Under the pieces are notes generated by a model, which searched no databases, had not been told where the DNA came from, and saw nothing but the letters and a program-made list of their open reading frames with translations. From Adiantum capillus-veneris (taxonomy: Eukaryota > Streptophyta > Polypodiopsida > Polypodiales > Pteridaceae), in contig CM043965.1 of assembly GCA_014529385.2 (NCBI GenBank), positions 62,333,933 through 62,397,932 of the forward strand: a stretch of DNA of 64,000 bases, given 5' to 3'. Positions 53,436 through 64,000 of the stretch are shown here, one piece after another. How positions within the stretch are numbered: the first letter of the stretch is position 1; every line of letters begins with the position of its first letter. The translations under genes were made by a program, and so were the position numbers.

Positions 53436-55608
53436 TCAATGTGAAGGTAATTCCAAACAAAATGAAACATCATTGATCACAGTAGAAATTTTGAATCGAC
53501 CATAAAAATGAGAACCAAGCTTGACAAAAACATTTGTATCAATACTTTTAATTCTTCTCTTTTCAATTCGAAGCATAACATAATCTCCTTCTTTAAATTC
53601 ATGTGCTTTGTGGTGCTTGTTAGCATGCTTAGTGTACAATTCTTGTCAATTCTTAATAGCAGTGTGTACACTTTTATAAATTTCATGAAAATTAGCAGCA
53701 GTAAAAGTATCAGAATCAGGCACAATGTTAGAAACTCTTGAAGCAGGAATAGGAAGAGAATGACCATACACAATCTCAAAAGGAGACTTACTTGTAGCAG
53801 AGTGTGTGGTGTTGTTATAAAAAAACTGTAAGATATGCAGGTAATCGTCCCATTTCTTGAGTTGAGAAGACACATAAACTTTTAATGAGTCAATAACAGT
53901 GCGATTAGTGACTTTTGTTTGACCATTAGATTCAAGATGAAATGCAAAAGTGAAATCAAGTGTAGTGCCAAGATTTTCAAAAACTGTAGTCCAAAAAGCA
54001 CTACAAAATTTTGAATCTCTATCAAATATGATTACTTTTGGCAAACCATGACAAGGAAAAACATCTTTTAAAAAGAGAAGTGCAGCTTGATGTGTAGTGA
54101 GAGTTTTCTTGTATGAAATAAAATATGCTTGCTTAGAAAAATGTCAATAACAGTCCAAATCATGTCATATTTGTGAACAATGAGTGAGAAACCAATAACA
54201 AAGTCCATAGAGTTGTGTTCCCAAGGTCTTTCAGGAATAGGGAGAGGGTGTAACAAACCTAATTTCTTACCTGTTGTGCTGCTTAATCTTTTGGCAAATG
54301 AGACAAGATGAAACATACGGTTTAACATCACTTTTCATAGCAGGTAAAAAAAAATCACGACATAAATTCTAAAAAGTAGCAGCAAAACCTCTGTGTCCAG
54401 CATAAGGTGGTTTGTGTAACTCTTCAATGAGCAAAACTTGAAATGGTTTTGTGACACACAATTTTTGTTTGAAGTAAAGAAGTTTTCTTGTATAGTGTAT
54501 TCAAGAAAGGTGTGCACTAAATTTTCAAGCATATGCAACCAAGTGGTTTTAAAGTCATCATCTTGTGCATAACTATCATTCATATTATAAAAAAAAGTTC
54601 ATGTAATAATATATAGATTATTAGGAGAGGGTCTTTGACTCAAAGCATCAGGTACAACGTTTTCTTTACTAGGTTGGTATTGAATGTTGAGTTGAAAACT
54701 TTGAATGAAAGCATCCCACTTAATATGTCTATCGTTTATTAGTGGTTGAGATAACAAGTACTTGATACATTGCTGATCAATTTTATTGATTAAGTCAGCA
54801 CCCATTAGATAGTGTTTCCAAATTTTCGATGCATGCACTATAGTAGTCAACTCTTTGTCATATGTACTAAATTTAGATTCAGATGGTTTAAATTTACGAC
54901 TTTCAAATGCAAGTGGATGGTTATCTTGCATAAGAGCTGCACCGATACCTTTTCCACTAGCATCAATAAGTACCACATTGAATGGTTGATCAAAATCAAG
55001 CAACTGTAACACAGGTGCATTAGTCAAAGCATTCTTGAGTGCAGGGATTGAGATTTCTTGTGGATGAGTCCATACGTATGGGGTGTTTTTCTTTGACAGG
55101 AGAGTTAAGTAGTGTGATATGTAGGCATAATTACAAACAAACTTTGTAGTAATAGCATAGACCGATGAAAGAATGTAGCTCATGCAGGTTTTTGGGTCTA
55201 AGCCATGATTGTATAGCTTCAATTTTCTTAGGGTCTACATGTATTCCCTTACCCGTTACAATGTGTCCCAAATATTCTATTTTAGATTGAAAAAATGAAC
55301 TCTTTTCAAGATTCAAGTATAGATGGTTTTGTGAGAAAAGGTCAAAGAAACGTGTTAAATGCTCCTTATGTTCTTGCACATGTTTACCAAACACCAGAAT
55401 ATCATAAAAAAATACAATGAAAAAATCTTGATCGTCCAATGAAAACTCGGTTCATCATATGAGTGAAGATTGCTAGTGCATTTGTCAAACCAAATGGCAT
55501 GACAAGAAATTCATAGTGGCCGGTTTGTGTTCTAAATGCAGTTTTGTAGACATCTTGTTCAAACATTTTAACTTGGTGATACCACGATTGAAGGTCTTCC
55601 CGGCCCAT
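53436..55608 (-). pseudogene. Element D pol: RT, RNase H, integrase (broken)
   Basis: Minus strand, right to left. RT is [35 protein letters not shown] (55402-55608), then [15 protein letters not shown] (YxDD site changed to FYDI), NLEKSSFFQSKIEYLGHIV (55131-55439). RNase H is VLIDASGKGIGAALMQ, STYDKELTTIVHA (54599-55222). A decayed zinc finger is at 54335-54583. The integrase has SMDFVIGF, FDRDSKFCSAFW and NGQTKVTNRTV, with the catalytic Glu as Lys (53646-54331), and a GxF end at 53436-53639. The RT N-terminus before DLQSW is missing at the 55608 breakpoint. The [10 protein letters not shown] type of RT fits a chromovirus-like gypsy, but no chromodomain is visible. Confidence 0.9.
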
Positions 55609-55677
55609 TCTTGAGGTGCTTGTCGTGCTTGATGACTAAGGTGCTTGAGGTGCTTGTCGTACTTGCTGACTAGGGAG
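55609..55677. repeat. Short tandem duplication at the breakpoint
   Basis: Repeats of aggtgcttgtcgt and cttgatgacta/cttgctgacta between the broken D RT and the C LTR. Probably breakpoint or flanking sequence. Confidence 0.5.
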
Positions 55678-56220
55678 TGATGGCCGGCTTTGACAAGTCA
55701 TGGTCGCGGGAACCAACTCCAACCCGAAGCTTAATAATAGTGCAAAATAATATTAGAAAAATCGTATTTTTCTCCCCTGCAGACGCCACCGCCACCCTCT
55801 CTCTCCTCCTTGCTCACGCATGCGCCCATAGGGGCCAACCCCCCTTGGCATCACCTTGCCCCCTCTCCTCCATTATTCCCCTCTCTCTCTCCTTCATTAT
55901 CACATGCACCCATAAAATCTCTCTCTCCCTCTCGTTCATCAACCCGGTGGGTTCGCCATGCGAGTAGCTCTCTCTCTCTCTCTCATCGTTTCCCCACCCC
56001 CACACACACTCTCTCTCACACACACACACTCATTCACACACACCCACACATACACACTCTCAATCACCCTCTCACTCTCTTCCCATCTCCCTCTTGTTCA
56101 CTCACGCTCTCCCTCTCTCTCTCCTTCCCTGTGTCGGCAACCAGGCCATCCCATAGGGCGCGCAAAAAAAAATCTCTTTCTCTCTCTCGTTTTCCTTACA
56201 CACACACACACACACACACC

Positions 56221-56278
<58 letters not shown>

Positions 56279-56625
56279 CACACTCTCCCTCACTTTCTCC
56301 CCATCTCTCGCTCACTGTCTCCCTCCCCTCTTACGCCCTATCTCTCTCTCTCTTCCTCAGCAGCATCGTCCTGAATAGTCTCTCTCTCTCTCTCTCAACA
56401 CACGCCACACACACACACATACACACACACACACACTCCCTCTCTCTCTCTCCCCATCTCTTACTCATTATCTCTCTCTCTCTCCCTCGTTCAGTCTCCC
56501 TCTCTCTCTTCCTCGTTCCTGTATTGAGCCAGCATGTAAAAAAAATTATATGTCTCTCTCGTTCCCACACATACACTTGCCAACACACTCACACACTTAC
56601 ACACTTACACACACACACACACACT

Positions 56626-56656
<31 letters not shown>

Positions 56657-57631
56657 CCCCATATACACACTCTCACCCCTCCCTCAGCCTCTCTCACCCA
56701 CCTCTCGCTCTCTCTCCATCTCTCTCTCTCTTCCAGTTAAAGTATTTCTCTCTCTCTCTCTCTTTCCATACACACACACACGTACACTACATGCATGAGT
56801 GCACATACACAGTTACGTACACACTACACGCTTACACTTGCACACACACATTCAAACAAACACATGCACGCCATACGCACACACAGGAAGAAGAAAACCA
56901 AAAAGAAAACAACAAGACGGACGACAAGCTTTGACAAACACACCAAAATGATGCGAAGGCAACAACGAATCAAGAAATAACGCCAAAGGCATGCCCCACC
57001 ATCCCCAAAAGTGACGACGTGCTACACCGATGCACCAGCGACTCTCATCATTCACCGGCATCTCGTCCATGACGAATCTCCGCAGTAAACATCCGTAGGG
57101 TAATCTATTTTTCCGTTTTCAAGCCAAAACCTTGTATAAAAAACCAATTGTATATTGCCACCTCTCTCTAGGTGATGGTCACAAAGGCCCACCTAGGAGA
57201 TATAATTTTAAAGTTCTCCTAAAACAAAGCAAGGGTCAACCATCTGGGACCCGGCTCCTTGCTTTGTCTCTCCTGATTAGGGCCCTAACATAATCAGATT
57301 ATCCTAAATTAATGTAGCCTACATCTATAAAAGAACACTGAGAGTTCACTATCAGCGTGATTGAGTAGCACTTGGGACTTGGGGGGGCAGCACTTGGGCG
57401 TCAACACTTGAGAAGGAAGCCATGCACACACCCTGAATCTAAGGGTTGCCACACACAAGAGTAGAATTTCCACACATATGGAATTCTCCCTAGAGAATGC
57501 ACTATACTCTCTCTCTCTCTCTCTCTCTATCACCACAATCACCATCTCACTGAAGCTAAGGTTTTTGTAAATACCACTTTGAATCAAGTTTGCCCTCACA
57601 TCCCAAGGGGTTTTCCTCATCTACATCTACG

Positions 57632-57670
<39 letters not shown>

Positions 57671-57823
57671 GGTGTGTTATATTAGTGTTACTTTAATCAC
57701 TGTTGTTCGCATCCTAACCGCTCAAAGCTAGATTGTGCCCCTTGTTCACTTCTTGTGACAAGTTCGGCATGCACGGTGCTGGCGTTGAGGCCGTCGGGGT
57801 CCGTTTTGCACTTGCGTTTGTCA
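55678..57823 (+). repeat. 5' LTR of an element C
   Basis: 2146 bp, TGATGGCCGGC...GTTTGTCA, inverted relative to 46604-48493. It is immediately followed by a PBS, so it is a 5' LTR. Large parts are (TC)n and (AC)n (55960-56800). Confidence 0.8.
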
Positions 57824-57825
57824 TT

Positions 57826-57843
57826 TGGTGCCCCCACGGTGGC
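57826..57843 (+). promoter_or_regulatory. Primer-binding site of element C
   Basis: TGGTGCCCCCACGGTGGC, two bases after the LTR end. It resembles the TGGCGCCCACCGTGGGG type of site seen in plant gypsy elements, with differences. Confidence 0.55.
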
Positions 57844-57886
57844 GGTGGGCTTCTCAAAAACCTTCAATTTTGCAACACTGAAAACG

Positions 57887-58744
57887 ATGCACGTCACTGA
57901 CCATGGACAAATGGTTGCGGGAATTCTCCAATTGGAGAACGGAGGAGAGGAAATTGAAGAGGCACTTAAGGCCTTCATCAAAGTGCTACTGCCAGGTTGT
58001 AGCATCGTTGATATCCAAGAGGTGAGCTCTCCATCACATTGCTAGTGCTAATAAAAAATCAAGAGCATAAAGACGAAGGGCTTTGAAATGTCATCACTGT
58101 TGTGAACCAAAGCATTCTATCAATGAGTACCGACAAAGGAGGTGAAGAAAGAACGGTGATTTTTGCTTCTGAGATCGCGTCAGCACTCTCACATCAATCA
58201 AATTTTGTGTAGCACCAAGTGTTTTCTCCCAGTGTGGTCAGAGAAGAGTTGTCAACTACATCAACCACTAAGTCCAAGCCACAAAGCCTAAAGTATTTGA
58301 TGGAAGCAAGTGGGCCTATGCTCTCTCTAGGCCTAGAGAGTTCAAGTGAAGTACAACCACCCAAGCGTCGCTGCCGCATGCAAAATGGAAAGGCAATTGA
58401 GGTAGACTCTTCTCGCCCAGTCTGTTTTGAACCTAATGTGGAGGATTGTGTGGACTTCAACAAGAGGTACATGCATGTGGTGAAAGGGTCACCTTGTCAA
58501 CACTTAAGGTATACAACTCTAGAGATCAAATCCTTTCCCTACACCCGACATGAATAATAACAATAGGTTAGAAGTGTTTCCTTTTTGTTTCTTGAAACAC
58601 ATGCATGTAAGCATGTACATTAATAGGAAGATATATCACCAGCAAAAGATTGTTTTCCTATTCAGAGCAGAGATGCTCGATGAAGTCCTTAGATCCCCAC
58701 GTCCCAATATCTTGCCCCTTATTGATGATTACCACTCTTTTGAT
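57887..58744 (+). pseudogene. Three-exon spliced reading frame in the leader of element C (possible captured host gene)
   Basis: Three open segments join in frame through canonical splice sites: exon 57887-58021 (ATG start, 45 codons, ends GAG before gtgagc), exon 58213-58508 (after ...tgtgtag, ends AAG before gtatac) and exon 58666-58744 (after ...tattcag, ends GAT before gtaagg). Intron phases are 0 and 2, giving 170 codons without a stop. Recognisable only as an ordinary soluble-looking protein (MVAGILQLENGGEEIEEALK; PPKRRCRMQNGKAIEV; EMLDEVLRSPRPNILPLIDD). I do not recognise the family. There is no further exon before gag at 58896. It is not typical retrotransposon leader sequence; capture of a host gene fragment is the simplest reading, chance the alternative. 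Confidence 0.4.
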
Positions 58745-58895
58745 GTAAGGATCTTTATTCTATTCTAGCTGTGTGCTCTTCTTAGCTCCTATTTTAATCT
58801 ATCCAACCAACCCTGTAAGAAAGCCGCTATAAGCCGCTAAGTCATTTGTGTAAGAAAAAAAAAGAAAAAAGGTTTGAAAATCCTGATTTTTTGCA

Positions 58896-59832
58896 GTGGA
58901 AAATGTTTCTTTTCCAACCTTCACGGGTAAGGTGGGGGAAGATGCTTCAAACTTCTTGGATAATCTTGAGATAGCATGTGTCGTCTCTGGAAGGGATGAT
59001 GATGCTTCACATCTGTGCATTTTTCCGCTGCTAATGAAAGTGGAAGCAAGATCATGGCACAATTTCTTAGTGCAAGTCACCAAGGAGATGTGGGATCTGC
59101 TAAGAGCAGCATTCCTAAGGTGTTTTGGAGAAGGCACCACATTCAAGAAGCTATGGCAATTGCTGATGGAGTTGAAGCAAGGAAGTATGGCTGAGTATGC
59201 AGCATACGAATCAAAATTTGTGGATCTATGGGGACAATGGGTTGCATCGCTGAGAGAGGGTGAGGGGACGCGCAATTTCTTGAAGAAAGACCGGTTTGTG
59301 GTTGGTTTATGGTCAATTCTTAAAGAGAAGGTGAAGGGAAGGTTTCCTACTACATATGAGGTAGCAGTTGAAGTATTCGGCTTTAAAGATAAGAAGTTGC
59401 ATCTACAAGCCAGAACTATCGAGGAAGAGGAACCGGAAAGGGCCCGACACCTAGTCACACTTGCAGGAACCGTCCAGAGGAATCAGCCATAGGAACCAGC
59501 TGAAGATCAACAAGACCTGCTGAACTGAATCACCAACCAACTAGAGAATCTTTCAGTACATTTGGTGCAGAAGGGGCATGCACCTGTCAGAAATCCAGAC
59601 GGCCATGGCATGTACTACTGTCCTCATCCAAGAATGCAGAACTTCAATAAAGGAGAATCAGATCTCTCCACCAAGGGTGAGACCACCACCACCCAGGCAA
59701 CCAGGGTCGATTCCACCGATCCAAATCCTTCAACCGCCCGTACAACCACCACCACCACCGCAGCCCCTCATTCCATCTCTACCTCCACCACCTGCTGGAA
59801 ACCAAGAAGTAAGTGTCATCAGCCTTGAAGCT
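58896..59832 (+). pseudogene. gag: Gag of element C, cut by element D2
   Basis: The frame 58896-59492 reads as a retrotransposon gag (capsid-like) domain: FTGKVGEDASNFLDNLEIAC, LLMKVEARSWHNFL, LRAAFLRCFGEGTTFKKLWQ, KQGSMAEYAAYESKFVDLW, KDRFVVGLWSILKEKVKGRF. It stops at 59490. Proline/threonine-rich sequence continues in other frames to 59832. A TTTTTTGCAG just before 58896 could be a splice acceptor for the upstream exons, but the phases do not match. No zinc knuckle is reached before the LTR of D2 interrupts at 59833. Confidence 0.8.
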
Positions 59833-60373
59833 TGTTACGAGACTGGGCACCCTCCTGTTGTAGTGGTTAGCTGCAATTGGGATAGTTGGGCGTAATGGTT
59901 AAATTAATCATGTGCTGTCTATTTTACTAATTGAGTTGATGATGATTTTGTAGAGTGGAATGCGGGGAGTTGATGAAGAGGCGACGGCAATTACTCTTGG
60001 CCATTTTATATTTGCACAGTATCTTAGAACATCATTTCAATAAGCCACTATGGCTCTGTAAATAGTTGTAGTGGGAACTCCCCTTATGGGTCATGCAAGA
60101 ACTAATGAGCTTCACTCATTTGCAAAAGTAAAGTGGTTGTAAAAGAGGGGCCTCAATTTTTGGCATCTTAAACTCAAAGTAATATATTAAATACCAACTC
60201 CACAAGAGAGGTGCCGTGGAGTTTGGGGCTAGATTTAGGCCTTTCTCTTGCAGATTCTCTTCTCTACTCTCTTAAGCTATGATTATTTTGTTGTGTACTC
60301 TCTAATCTAGTCTCCATCTCTTACACCTCTCTTACAGTCTTTTACAAGTTTGTCTATGTCAATTCTATGTTTA

Positions 60374-60416
<43 letters not shown>

Positions 60417-60536
60417 ATAGTCTAGGTGAGTGTGTATGCTTGGAAATTGAAAGAAGAGGTGGACAGTTTGATGGTGATGGCTTGAAAGCTTGTGTTGAAT
60501 ATTCTAAGTGGTCAATCTCCCCCTCTTCTCCCAACA
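59833..60536 (+). repeat. 5' LTR of element D2
   Basis: 704 bp, TGTTACGAGACTGGGC...CTCCCAACA, the same family as the LTRs at 44852 and 52405 but clearly more diverged. It contains (GT)n at 60376-60416. Confidence 0.9.
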
Positions 60537-60537
60537 G

Positions 60538-60555
60538 TGGTATCAGAGCCTCAGG
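60538..60555 (+). promoter_or_regulatory. Primer-binding site of element D2
   Basis: TGGTATCAGAGCCTCAGG, initiator-tRNA-Met type, one base after the LTR end. Confidence 0.9.
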
Positions 60556-61965
60556 TTCGAGGATTAATCGGCACCTGATTTCCGTTTTAAGAAGGAGTTC
60601 CTCTAATCAACAAAATTTCAATTGCAATTCATCAACCTTGCAATTCAAAGATTGAAGGATTTGTGACAGTTCCAAAACTAATTGATCGAATTCGCAAAAG
60701 AAATTTTGCTTGGGCATCAATTGTCGGCCAATCGGCAACTCATTGGCAACCGGCTTCTAGTTTCCACTTCAGGACGATCAAGAACGGGTATGTTCAACAG
60801 CTAAATTCAAGCATTAGCTAATCTTGAGTATATTTGAAGATACGAACGAGAAGGTGAACCTACTCGGAATTGAAAGTAATCGAGAAGCTTCAATTACGAC
60901 TTTGAAAGAGAAGTTGAATTGGGTAAAGAGAATCGGTAAGGAGGCGACTCTTGAAAGAATTCTAGAGGAATACCAAAGTAATGTGGTCATCAAGTGCTCT
61001 GACTAATCTAAGCTTTCTCGGCAATATCCTCCATGCAAAGGAGTCATAGCTGTAATCTCGATAGCTGCGTTTTCTTCACGAAGAGCTTCATGGGAACGAG
61101 TTCTTGCATGCATGCAAGACCCGCAGCCTACCATCACCAAACCCGAAACTCATACTCTCGGTAGGGGCGCCCTGGGCAGCTGAGTCGCTTTCCCTTCTTG
61201 CATACAAGCTGAAAGTGACCGCAGAAGCCGCCATCACTCCCGCTCTGCTCGCGCTGCTGTCGTTGTTCTTCCTCTCCATCAACCAGTTCACACACACACC
61301 TTTACTTAAAGGTGTGGTTAAAAACCAACAAAAAAAAGGGCCGCCTGCAAGTTGGCCGGCCAATGCATACCTAGCTAGGGGACAATTTACCCCTCCGTGC
61401 TTGAGGTTCTTAACCGACCGCCATTGCCACTTAAAGGAAAAAAATAGAAAAATCTCCATTCTCTCCCTCTTCGCCACTCGCCTGCTCTTCCAACTCGATC
61501 GGGCTCCATCCACTTCCAAAGGGCAATTGTATTGCAAGAAGTCGACGGGACAACATTGGCACTAAAACTTCCAACAATTGCCACACATCTTGGAACGGAA
61601 ATAGTTGAATTTTCCAACTTAATCCCTTCTTGTCATCGACTAACTCAATGGATCTGCCAAATTACTTGCCAAATAGTTATTTTCTTTCGGGAGGATAAGG
61701 GAGACCGGACACTATAAATTGAACTCGCTCGGTGACGCACCGTCGGACTGTCTATTCTCTGGCAATTTCCTAGCGCATTGACATTCAGGGCTGGACGCCA
61801 CCGCTCTTTCTCAGCTAAGTACATTACATTTCTGTTATTTATTTTATTTTATTCCACATATTGCATCTACGAATACCACCAAATAGCCTTTTTAAGCATT
61901 ACCATTTAATTATTTATTAAATAAAAAAAAGAAAAAAAAAGAAAGAAAAAGAAAAGCACGCAATC
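60556..61965 (+). other. Leader of element D2
   Basis: Noncoding apart from short open stretches, for example NEKVNLLGIESNREASITTL at about 60840-60900, which I do not recognise. An A-rich run (about 61915-61955) precedes gag. Confidence 0.6.
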
Positions 61966-63033
61966 ATGGCACATCTTCCTCATGCACCCACGATTGCAGA
62001 GCAACTTCAAAATTTGCAGCAGTCACTCACATATGAACGCATGCGAAGGCAAGAACTTGAAGATAAATTATTGCATTTTGCATGCACCGAATTTGCACTG
62101 GCACCCAAGAAAAACAAAATTAGCAGAAAAGCCTTCACTTTCAAAGATTTTGATGGCACTAAAGATGCTAGCACGGTTCTAGCATGGGTTAGTTAACTAG
62201 ATGACTATTTTCATGATGAAGACTTTCCCGAGCGTGAAATGGTAAAGTGTGCATCCAATCATCTCACTAGCAGTGCTGCATTGTGGTGGAACGCCACCAA
62301 ACAACATGGAAGAAGACCACACACGTGGAATGCATTTAAAAAAGTGTTTTTACCCCAATTTTTGCCCACACAGTACAAAGCTAAAGCACGACGTCAATGG
62401 GATTTAATTCAACAGGGTAGAAATGAAGATGTACAGGGTTACACTGACCGTTTTTGGAATTGTCTAATTTAATTGCAAGCTATTGAACATGTTAGTCGTA
62501 GGAAATTGAAGCGAAAGTACATATCAGGCTTGGCACTACAAATTAGTGCTGAGGCAGATATGTTCAAACCAGATTCTCTGTCAAAGGCCATTAATTTGGC
62601 TCTCAACGCAGAAAAGAAGAAAGGTGGACATTCTTCTCACACTGATCAACCTGCTAACACTAACCGCAACAAGAGACGTCCTTTTTCTCCTAACTTTGAC
62701 AGAAGTAAACACCAAAGCAGTACCTTTTTCAAAAGACAAAGATTTGAAAATCCTCCTACCACTGCTCAACCTCATACGAGCAACAACCACAACAACACTC
62801 AGCAACGAGGCAACCAACATCCTTTCAACCAGCGGTCTCCTCCAAATTCTAATGGTAACAAAAAGGTGAAGTGTTTTAAATGCTTTCAATATGGTCACTA
62901 TGCAGACAAGTGCCCAAATGGTCATGCTAAGGGCAATGGTCAATCCAATAGCCATTCCAATGGAGTCAACAGAAATTCAAATAAAAAACCCTTCAACAAC
63001 AACCTCCCCAACGGAGCTACTCTTAACCTTACC
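61966..63033 (+). pseudogene. gag: Gag of element D2, two in-frame stops
   Basis: Starts MAHLPHAPTIAEQLQNLQQS with a short coiled coil. The capsid-like domain follows (KAFTFKDFDGTKDASTVLAW, stop at 62194, then MVKCASNHLTSSAALWWNAT, FLPQFLPTQYKAKARRQWDL, stop at 62470, then RKLKRKYISGL). A long Asn/Gln/Pro-rich linker comes next, then one canonical zinc knuckle CFKCFQYGHYADKC at about 62870-62915. The frame stays the same across both stops, so only point mutations break it. The sequence ends abruptly at 63034, where an inverted RT begins. Confidence 0.9.
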
Positions 63034-64000
63034 AAAATGTCATCAAAAAATACAATCACAAAATCTTGATGGTCAATGAAAATGCGATTCATCATACGTG
63101 TGAATGTAGCTGGTGCATTTGTCAAACCAAATGGCATGACAAGAAATTCATAGTGTCCAGTTTGTGTTCTGAAAGCAGTTTTGTAGACGTCATGTTCAAA
63201 CATTTTGACTTGGTGATATCCTGATTTAAGGTCAATTTTGCTAAAGATGTGTGCCCCTTTCAGTTTGTCTAATAGGTCATCCACTCTAGGAATTGGAAAC
63301 CTATTCTTAATGGTGATCTTGTTTAAAGCCCTGTAGTCGATACACATACGAAAGGTTCCATTTTTCTTCTTGACAAGAAGTACTGGAGCTCCGTATGGTG
63401 AACTACTAGGTCGGATTAGGCCTCGGTCAAGTAAATCAGTGATTTGATTTTGTATTTCCCTGTGTGGTAGGATTTACACGATAAGGTGCTCTACAAGGAG
63501 GTTCACTACCTGATATGATGTCAATTTTGTGGTCTTCGGGGCGTGATGGTGAAATTCCACGTGGCAGATCATACATGAAACAATCTTTAAATTGTGAAAG
63601 AAATTCATCGTGTGTGGAATGACGTGAAGTTTCAGTTTCAGCAGAAATTTGATTTACCAATACTAGATATGTTTTCCCCTGTTTTCGAATTGCTCGTTTG
63701 GCTTGAGTGTGAGAGAGAAGTGGAAATTTTTGTTGTGCCAGTGTTGCTTGGATGGAGAAAGTTTTATTATGATGAGTGAGAGACATTGTACGTGTTTTAT
63801 AATTAATCTACGGGTCAAATTCATGACGAAATGGCATTCCCAAAATCCTATCAAGACCATGCATTGGTGCTACCAAAAATGTACGTGCTTGTGTGAATTC
63901 ACCAATGCAAACTTCAACAGTGACTTGAGTTTTACAATTAAAACGTTGATTATTAAAATTAGTTTTGACCTTATGAGGTGATGAAATTTCAGAGAGTGAT
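63034..64000 (-). pseudogene. Element D2 protease end and RT N-terminal half, inverted
   Basis: Minus strand, entering at the window edge. It reads the end of a retropepsin (FTQARTFLVAPMHGLDRILGMPF, 63840-63930), the linker KQGKTYLVLVNQISAETETS, HDEFLSQFKDCFMYDLPRGI (63436-63786), and RT with [60 protein letters not shown] and [10 protein letters not shown] (62940-63347). The FFDD catalytic site is intact. It faces the plus-strand gag tail to tail at 63034, exactly after the FDDIL codons, so the element is rearranged. A frameshift is present near 63440. Confidence 0.9.

Noticed and set aside
46604-57823. A giant TIR transposon bounded by the 2-kb inverted repeats
   Set aside because: Each repeat has TG...CA ends with a polypurine tract and integrase on one and a PBS and gag on the other, so they are LTRs of element C in opposite orientation.
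59833-60536. This LTR as the partner of the D LTR at 52405-53101 in one single element
   Set aside because: Its flank (AAGCT, in element C gag) does not match ACTTA at the other, and the LTR at 44852 is more similar and has the matching target ACCTA and the matching copia codons.

Overview
The window is repeat-rich nuclear DNA of a land plant. The evidence is plant-type LTR retrotransposons of several lineages, an actin fragment that keeps an intron at the conserved codon-150 position, an A-type cytochrome P450 fragment, and very many (CT)n, (AC)n and (AT)n tracts. I see no intact host gene and cannot name the species. Nearly all coding capacity belongs to mobile elements, most of them broken.

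Layout. (1) 1-31381 is a large inverted duplication. The left arm is 1-1152 plus 19895-22340, the right arm is 27381-31381, and both carry the same actin and P450 pseudogene pieces. The left arm is interrupted at 1153-19894 by an 18.7-kb Ty3/gypsy element of Tat/Athila type on the minus strand (element 1). It has a 5-bp target duplication, 1000/927-bp LTRs, gag, protease, pol and an extra ORF downstream of pol; the right arm keeps the empty site. The 5-kb centre between the arms holds a LINE-like scrap, a fold-back element and a copy of a dispersed repeat (repeat E). (2) 31382-34718 holds a gypsy RT remnant, a possible SINE head, and the 5' LTR of a Ty1/copia element. (3) 34719-42378 is element 2, a complete but pol-less gypsy element (TR-GAG type, minus strand) inserted in that copia LTR. 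(4) 42379-55608 holds the copia element, a gypsy element D inserted in its integrase gene, and the 3' part of a third gypsy element C. The 3' parts of copia, D and C lie on the minus strand, which implies an inversion of about 10 kb. (5) 55678-59832 is the 5' end of a C element with a leader that looks like spliced, captured host exons. (6) 59833-64000 is a second D copy (D2) whose protease/RT segment is itself inverted relative to its gag.

Most unusual. Element 1 carries nine copies of a 24-bp perfect palindrome (one copy has a single mismatch), in two clusters with the same spacing rhythm: one in the leader before gag and one in the leader before the extra downstream ORF. Its pol polyprotein also has a second retropepsin-like domain after the integrase, a duplicated integrase zinc finger, and a tail of W-x-P-K repeats that the pol-less element 2 has also kept.
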